Source: Bacillus sp. AFS037270 (GTDB lineage: Bacteria; Bacillota; Bacilli; Bacillales_B; DSM-18226). Taken from it: a DNA stretch of 9,537 bases. Shown in pieces: positions 6,253 through 9,537 of the stretch (position 1 is its first letter; the number at the start of each line of letters is the position of its first letter). The DNA is taken from contig NZ_NUNF01000053.1 of NCBI RefSeq assembly GCF_002585305.1, positions 53,627-63,163 on the forward strand. Reading direction: 5' to 3'. The position numbers and the translations under genes are program-made. The notes beneath the pieces are model-generated. The model was not told where the DNA came from and searched no databases. It saw only the letters and a list, made by a program, of their open reading frames with translations.

Positions 6253-7416
6253 TTAGTCTGCAATTTTCCCATATTTGCCGCCGCCTCCGGCTGCAAGAGT
6301 TACATTACCTTCTCTTGCTTTCATAATGAACTCAGCAATTTTAGCAGGTACCACTTCTGTTAAAGCCTCATATGGAACTTCATGTAAAATGGCCATTTCA
6401 CTGCCAAAATGATTAACCAGCTTCTCTAACAACCGTGGCCCTAATCCAGGAATAAACTCAAGCGGCACTTGATGAACATATGGCGGGCGCCCTGGGGGAC
6501 TGGTATCCGCTGTCTTTAACTCTAGAATTCGATCTGCTACACCTTTAATAACTTTATTTTTCCCACATTGATCACATAATTGATCATCATGATTTAACGG
6601 GTTTAGACATTCCGCACAAACAGTTTTATGATATTTACCCAATAATGGGTCAAGACCATAATTGGCAATGATATGGCGGCCGTCTTCCCCTTTTAACGCT
6701 TTTTGCAATTCTAAAAAAGTTGGCTCTTTCATGGCCATCACTTGATATTCTCGTGCGATTTTTGCTAGGGAGTGGGCATCGGAGTTGGTTACAAATGTAT
6801 ATTTGTGAAGCTCTCCTAATTGGTCTGCCATGTGTGTGTCTGAGCTTAGCCCTAGTTCAATCCCATCAATTAAATCCGGATTTAAAACCTCTGTGAGCGA
6901 TTTATTAACCCCTTTGCCATATAAACTTTTAAAGGGGGTAAACACATGGGCTGGAATGAAAATGCCCCCTAAGTCTTTGACTTTTTTTTGTAACACCAGA
7001 CCTGTCACATAAATCCGTTGAGAACTGAGTTGAATATTTTTCAAATGGCCGGAAAGCCAAGAAGAAAACTCCCGCATAATCGTAAGATTTGGAAAAAACA
7101 TAAGCAGATGAATGGGACCATTTGATTGTTCATCATATATTTCCAATTCAGAGCCGGGAATAACTGTTAAATCGCCAAAAATTAAACCACCGTCTTGATG
7201 CTCGCTTATTTCCCCCCTTTGTATAAGGCTTTCCATTTCCAAAATTACTTCGGGTGAATGACTGTCAATGATTCCTACCATATTCAGTCCCTTTTCATGC
7301 CGGGCATGTTCAATAATATTGGTAAATGTCAGTGATTTAGCACCCGTGATTTTAACCGGCTTACCTGTCCAAGTCCGGCCAATATGAATGTGTAAATCTA
7401 CATAATAGCGATTCAT
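6253..7416 (-). CDS. yqxK: Endonuclease Q family protein (PHP-like nuclease)
   Basis: Members of this family (TIGR00375; EndoQ characterised in archaea and in Bacillus pumilus) nick DNA 5' of deaminated bases such as uracil, hypoxanthine and xanthine, a repair route separate from glycosylases. This 387-residue protein shows the PHP-type metal-site motifs YYVDLHIHIG (4-13), IIDSHS (49-54), GSELEI (88-93), PAHVFTPF (155-162) and VTNSDAHS (209-216). A zinc ribbon follows, CAEC (267-270) with CDQC (281-284), and then a helix-hairpin-helix DNA-binding segment around FIPGLGPRLLEKL (321-333). The glycine-rich tail AAGGGGKYG (375-383) resembles what I recall from the Bacillus homologue. The start codon overlaps the nudF stop as ATGA, so translation is coupled. 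Activity here is inferred from family membership. The symbol follows the gene next to nudF in B. subtilis. Confidence 0.85.
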   Translation of the reverse strand: MNRYYVDLHIHIGRTWTGKPVKITGAKSLTFTNIIEHARHEKGLNMVGIIDSHSPEVILEMESLIQRGEISEHQDGGLIFGDLTVIPGSELEIYDEQSNGPIHLLMFFPNLTIMREFSSWLSGHLKNIQLSSQRIYVTGLVLQKKVKDLGGIFIPAHVFTPFKSLYGKGVNKSLTEVLNPDLIDGIELGLSSDTHMADQLGELHKYTFVTNSDAHSLAKIAREYQVMAMKEPTFLELQKALKGEDGRHIIANYGLDPLLGKYHKTVCAECLNPLNHDDQLCDQCGKNKVIKGVADRILELKTADTSPPGRPPYVHQVPLEFIPGLGPRLLEKLVNHFGSEMAILHEVPYEALTEVVPAKIAEFIMKAREGNVTLAAGGGGKYGKIAD

Positions 7417-7967
7417 TTATATTTCAACGCCTCTTGTAATTGTAAGTACTGAACAGCGAATATTGTTTTTGCATCAAAAATCTTTTGTTCTGTTACATAT
7501 TTTAATGCTTCTTCAAGAGTTAATTCCTCAAGATTAACAAACTCATCTTCGTCAAGACCTGCCGCATCCTCTTTTTTTGTTAGCCCTTTTGCTACATACA
7601 CATGGACAATTTCATCTGCAAAACCCGGAGATGTATAGAAAGATGTTAATAATTCCAAACTGCTGCATTCATAGCCAGTTTCTTCCTCTAATTCTCTCCG
7701 TGCACAGATTTCAGGCTCTTCTCCTTTTTCGAGTTTACCAGCGGGGATTTCCACAATCGTTCTTTCTAATGCTTTCCGATATTGTTCCACCATAACCACT
7801 TTATTTTCGTCGGTAACAGCTATAACCGCAACAGCCCCCGGGTGTTTGATGATTTCACGCTTCGAATGCTTTCCATTTGGCAGCTCCACATCTTGCAAAT
7901 GAAGACTGATGATCTTCCCTGAAAATATTTCTTCACTCTTAATTGTTTTTTCTGTTAGGTTGTCCAT
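7413..7967 (-). CDS. nudF: ADP-ribose pyrophosphatase (Nudix hydrolase)
   Basis: Hydrolyses ADP-ribose to AMP and ribose 5-phosphate, a housekeeping reaction against reactive ADP-ribose. Numbered from the ATG, the complete Nudix box Gx5Ex7REUxEExGU spans 77-99 (G77, E83, R91-E92, E95-E96, G98). Upstream, EQYRKALE (61-68) and IPAGKLE (74-80) are typical of the ADP-ribose branch, and SPGFADE (113-119) follows the box. The 184 residues fit the family (B. subtilis YqkG, about 185). A TTG three codons earlier is open, but AGGAG at 7977-7981 directly abuts it and is nine bases from the ATG at 7967, so the ATG is chosen. It is the first gene of a two-gene unit with the endonuclease Q gene and is divergent from mciZ. 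Confidence 0.94.
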   Translation of the reverse strand: MDNLTEKTIKSEEIFSGKIISLHLQDVELPNGKHSKREIIKHPGAVAVIAVTDENKVVMVEQYRKALERTIVEIPAGKLEKGEEPEICARRELEEETGYECSSLELLTSFYTSPGFADEIVHVYVAKGLTKKEDAAGLDEDEFVNLEELTLEEALKYVTEQKIFDAKTIFAVQYLQLQEALKYK

Positions 7968-7982
7968 TACCGTCAACTCCTG

Positions 7983-8012
7983 TTCTATTCCGTAAAGACA
8001 TACGCATACATT
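7983..8012 (+). promoter_or_regulatory. Sigma-E-like promoter of mciZ
   Basis: CATACATT (8005-8012) matches the sigma-E -10 consensus CATACAnT fully. Fifteen bases upstream, TTCTATT (7983-7989) matches five of seven positions of the -35 consensus kMATATT. Transcription would begin near 8019, about ten bases before the GGAGG ribosome binding site of mciZ. B. subtilis mciZ is expressed by sigma-E in the mother cell, so the match is biologically expected. Confidence 0.6.
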
Positions 8013-8018
8013 TTACCA
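8010..8018 (-). promoter_or_regulatory. Extended -10 promoter of nudF
   Basis: On the minus strand TGGTAAAAT gives a TGn extension and a -10 with five of six consensus matches. No good -35 is seen 16-18 bases upstream, as is common for extended -10 promoters. The predicted leader is about 35 bases long. The element overlaps the mciZ -10 on the other strand by three bases (8010-8012). Confidence 0.45.
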
Positions 8019-8041
8019 TACTTTAATTGGAGGAGTAGGTA

Positions 8042-8176
8042 ATGAAAGTCTATATCCATGAGCAAGGAATCACTCTTGTTGGCAAGGCCTGGGAAATCCT
8101 GCAGAAGTTAAAGGAATATAACAAGGATTATGTATTAGTCAGTGAATGGGTTCGGGATATTTCACAAAAAAAGTAG
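8042..8176 (+). CDS. mciZ: MciZ, mother-cell peptide inhibitor of FtsZ
   Basis: A 44-codon gene. In B. subtilis the 40-residue MciZ binds the C-terminal face of FtsZ, caps filaments and blocks a second division in the mother cell during sporulation. The peptide here starts MKVYIHEQG and carries the block LVGKAWEI (12-19), then KLKEY (22-26), YVLV (30-33) and EW (35-36). From memory it aligns without gaps to the B. subtilis peptide over the first 36 residues, with K15, A16, W17, E18 and W36 in register. Position 20 is Leu where B. subtilis has Arg, a residue I recall as important for activity, and the tail is four residues longer. GGAGG at 8029-8033 is eight bases upstream. Its place between nudF (divergent) and yqkF (same strand) matches B. 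subtilis, and a sigma-E-like promoter precedes it. Confidence 0.88.
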   Translation: MKVYIHEQGITLVGKAWEILQKLKEYNKDYVLVSEWVRDISQKK

Positions 8177-8183
8177 CTTCGAT

Positions 8184-8212
8184 TTGTAGTCTGCCCTTTT
8201 CTTTAATAAAAT
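8184..8212 (+). promoter_or_regulatory. Possible sigma-A promoter of yqkF
   Basis: TTGTAG (8184-8189) and TAAAAT (8207-8212) are separated by exactly 17 bases. The -10 has five of six matches and the -35 only its TTG. The -10 ends 27 bases before the yqkF start. It lies just after the mciZ stop, so yqkF could be expressed without mciZ; no terminator separates the two genes. Confidence 0.4.
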
Positions 8213-8239
8213 TGTAGAGAAAGGACAGGGGGGATACTT

Positions 8240-9151
8240 TTGAAAAAAAGAAAACTAGGTCATTCAGAGTTGTATGTTACGGAATTGGGGCTCGGCTGTA
8301 TGTCCATCGGCACAGAGGAAAAAGCAGCCAGAAAGATTGTCGAGGCGGCACTTGAAGAAGGGATTAATTATTTTGATACCGCTGACCTCTATGATTTTGG
8401 TAAAAATGAAAGAATTGTCGGCCAGGCTTTAAAACCTGTCCGTGAGCAGGTCATTCTTGCAACTAAGGTCGGAAATCGTCCGAACCCGGATAAAACCGGC
8501 TGGACCTGGGATCCATCTAAAGCTTATATTAAGGAAGAAGTAAAAAACAGTTTAAAGCGTCTAGGAACTGACTATATCGATTTATATCAACTACATGGTG
8601 GAACGATTGAAGACCCCATTGAAGAAACGATTGAAGCTTTTGAAGAATTAAAAGCAGAAGGATTTATTCGCTGCTATGGCATCTCATCTATTCGACCCAA
8701 TGTCATCCGCGAATATATAAAAAAATCTAGTATCGTGTCCGTTATGATGCAATACAGCATATTAGACCGACGACCAGAAGAAGAAGCTTTACCACTTTTA
8801 CATGAACATGGGATAAGCGTTGTGACACGCGGACCGCTTGCTAAAGGGCTGCTAAGCGATAAGCTGCTAAGCAAGGCAACTGAAAAAGGCTATCTGGATT
8901 ACAGTTACGAAGACTTATCAGAAATTTTGCCTGGTTTAAAAGAAAAAGTCGCTTCTGCTCGGTCATTTACAGAGGTCGCTCTACAATATAATTTAGCAAC
9001 CCCTGCTGTGGCTTCGGTTGTTGTTGGAGCGAGCAGCCCAGAACAGATTAGGAGTAATGCCGCTGCGATAAGAAGTAACCCTCTGACCAAAGAGGAAGTG
9101 TTGTTCATTAAAAAGGTTACAAAGCCTAGTGTTTATAGGGAACACAGATAA
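8240..9151 (+). CDS. yqkF: Aldo/keto reductase YqkF
   Basis: An NADPH-dependent aldo/keto reductase by family; the physiological substrate is unknown. The 303 residues are near the roughly 306 of B. subtilis YqkF and fit a single TIM barrel. The catalytic tetrad is complete: D46 and Y51 in FDTADLYDFG (45-54), K76 in ATKVGNR (74-80) and H119 in YQLHGG (116-121). Further family text is YGISSIRP (residues about 150-157), the GPLAKGLL cofactor loop (about 196-203) and, near the end, SVVVGASSPEQI (about 258-269). The start is TTG at 8240: the reading KKRKLGHSELYVTELGLG begins in register with relatives, AGGGGGGA lies just upstream, and the next internal ATG would remove the first barrel strand. 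It is convergent with yqkE. Confidence 0.92.
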   Translation: MKKRKLGHSELYVTELGLGCMSIGTEEKAARKIVEAALEEGINYFDTADLYDFGKNERIVGQALKPVREQVILATKVGNRPNPDKTGWTWDPSKAYIKEEVKNSLKRLGTDYIDLYQLHGGTIEDPIEETIEAFEELKAEGFIRCYGISSIRPNVIREYIKKSSIVSVMMQYSILDRRPEEEALPLLHEHGISVVTRGPLAKGLLSDKLLSKATEKGYLDYSYEDLSEILPGLKEKVASARSFTEVALQYNLATPAVASVVVGASSPEQIRSNAAAIRSNPLTKEEVLFIKKVTKPSVYREHR

Positions 9152-9176
9152 ACAGGGGGAGCTTTCGCTCTCCTGT
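9152..9176. terminator. Hairpin shared by convergent yqkF and yqkE
   Basis: ACAGG (9152-9156) pairs with CCTGT (9172-9176), and an inner GAGC/GCTC pairing closes a TTTC loop, with one G-T pair and one bulged base. It fills exactly the 25 bases between the two stop codons. T-tracts on either side are weak (TATTTAAATT on the plus side), so it is a plausible but not ideal bidirectional terminator. Confidence 0.5.
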
Positions 9177-9431
9177 CTATTTAAATTCCTTCCAGTTCAT
9201 ACCACTCTCGTTTAGTAGTTCCTCAAATGATTTGTTTTTTTCTTTTAATCTTTGTTCTTCCCGTTTCTTTTGTTCTTCCTCTGCTTTTATTCTATCTTCT
9301 TCAGCCTTTAGCTGATCTTGCTGCTCTTTAAGCTGCTTCATTAAGTCCGGATTAATCAAATCTTTGAGTGTTACTGCGGTATCTTCCTTTTTTGGTTTAG
9401 ATTGATTGGTTTGTCTTTTTTGTTTTTTCAT
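9177..9431 (-). CDS. yqkE: YqkE family coiled-coil protein (DUF3886)
   Basis: Small, highly charged protein of unknown function, 84 residues. A basic N-terminus (MKKQKRQTNQSKPKK) is followed by VTLKDLINPDLMKQL (20-34). A long Lys/Glu/Gln-rich stretch at about 35-65, predicted to be a helical coiled coil, comes next. The conserved end FEELLNESGMNWKEFK (69-84) is the part I recognise from Bacillus YqkE. The start is decided by the ribosome binding site: GGAGG at 9440-9444 is eight bases before the ATG at 9431, whereas an ATG five codons earlier overlaps that site. No signal peptide or membrane segment is visible, so it is probably cytosolic and may bind nucleic acid or ribosomes through its basic end (inference). 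Confidence 0.83.
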   Translation of the reverse strand: MKKQKRQTNQSKPKKEDTAVTLKDLINPDLMKQLKEQQDQLKAEEDRIKAEEEQKKREEQRLKEKNKSFEELLNESGMNWKEFK

Positions 9432-9463
9432 TCTAAACGCCTCCATAATTAAAATCCTATTCT

Positions 9464-9472
9464 ATTATACCA
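9464..9472 (-). promoter_or_regulatory. Extended -10 promoter of yqkE
   Basis: On the minus strand TGGTATAAT provides a perfect -10 TATAAT with a TGn extension. It lies about 33 bases before the yqkE start and leaves room for the GGAGG site. No convincing -35 hexamer is seen at 16-18 bases, as often with extended -10 promoters. Confidence 0.55.
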
Positions 9473-9500
9473 TTTCAAAAAACACACTTAGTATAAAAAA

Positions 9501-9537
9501 AGCGTAAGCGCCTTGGTCCCCGATATAGGGCGACTTG
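9501..9537. repeat. Edge of a dispersed intergenic repeat
   Basis: The last 37 bases begin AGCGTAAGCGCCTTGGTC after an A-run and are more GC-rich than the preceding spacer. GCGTAAGCGC is a near-palindrome. From memory, strings beginning GCGCAAGCGCCTTGGTC followed by a CCCCGA block form a frequent structured intergenic repeat in Bacillus-type genomes, and this reads like its left end, cut by the window edge. Repeat status cannot be shown from one partial copy. Confidence 0.5.

Noticed and set aside
7974..7976. TTG as the nudF start
   Set aside because: The AGGAG ribosome binding site directly touches this codon, leaving no spacer, while the ATG nine bases further on is correctly spaced.
9432..9446. 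Longer yqkE start at the upstream ATG
   Set aside because: That ATG overlaps the GGAGG that serves the ATG at 9431, and the five extra residues are not like the family.
1..9537. An undescribed multi-gene system, CRISPR array, toxin-antitoxin pair, riboswitch or tRNA
   Set aside because: Every gene fits a known core Bacillaceae family in its usual order, spacers are short, and no repeats, cloverleaf or riboswitch core was seen on either strand.

Overview
This is a stretch of core chromosome from a spore-forming, AT-rich member of the Bacillaceae. Gene content and order (fur, yqzK, xerD, deoB, pupG on one side of spoIIM; endonuclease Q, nudF, mciZ, yqkF, yqkE on the other) are as I recall them around fur and spoIIM in Bacillus subtilis. 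The organism looks like a Bacillus, Neobacillus or Mesobacillus relative rather than B. subtilis itself: the proteins are diverged, and pdp follows pupG directly. No prophage, insertion sequence, CRISPR array, defence island or RNA gene is visible.

Layout. Positions 25-3410 (minus strand) hold a nucleoside-catabolism operon, deoB-pupG-pdp. Purine and pyrimidine nucleosides are phosphorolysed, and the released (deoxy)ribose 1-phosphate is converted to the 5-phosphate. A near-consensus CcpA cre site and an unexplained palindrome lie upstream of deoB, and a strong terminator separates the operon from xerD. Positions 3633-4759 (minus) hold the tightly packed pair yqzK-xerD. The iron regulator fur (4882-5343, minus) has its own promoter, a possible PerR box and its own terminator. 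spoIIM (5452-6099, minus), for engulfment in sporulation, follows a sigma-E-like promoter. nudF and an endonuclease Q family gene (6253-7967, minus) overlap by ATGA and end at a clear terminator. Divergent from nudF is a 44-codon gene (8042-8176, plus) that reads as MciZ, the sporulation inhibitor of FtsZ, behind a sigma-E-like promoter. The aldo/keto reductase yqkF (plus) and the coiled-coil yqkE (minus) converge on a shared hairpin. Fragments of what look like dispersed intergenic repeats sit at both window edges.

Themes. The genes cover nucleoside use, nucleotide and DNA housekeeping, chromosome-dimer resolution, iron control and mother-cell sporulation functions. I see no undescribed multi-gene system. 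The points most worth checking are (1) an XerD with threonine where the catalytic lysine of tyrosine recombinases should be, (2) the short mciZ gene with its overlapping divergent promoters and a change at residue 20, and (3) the palindrome upstream of deoB, a candidate operator. No stretch longer than about 220 bases lacks a gene.
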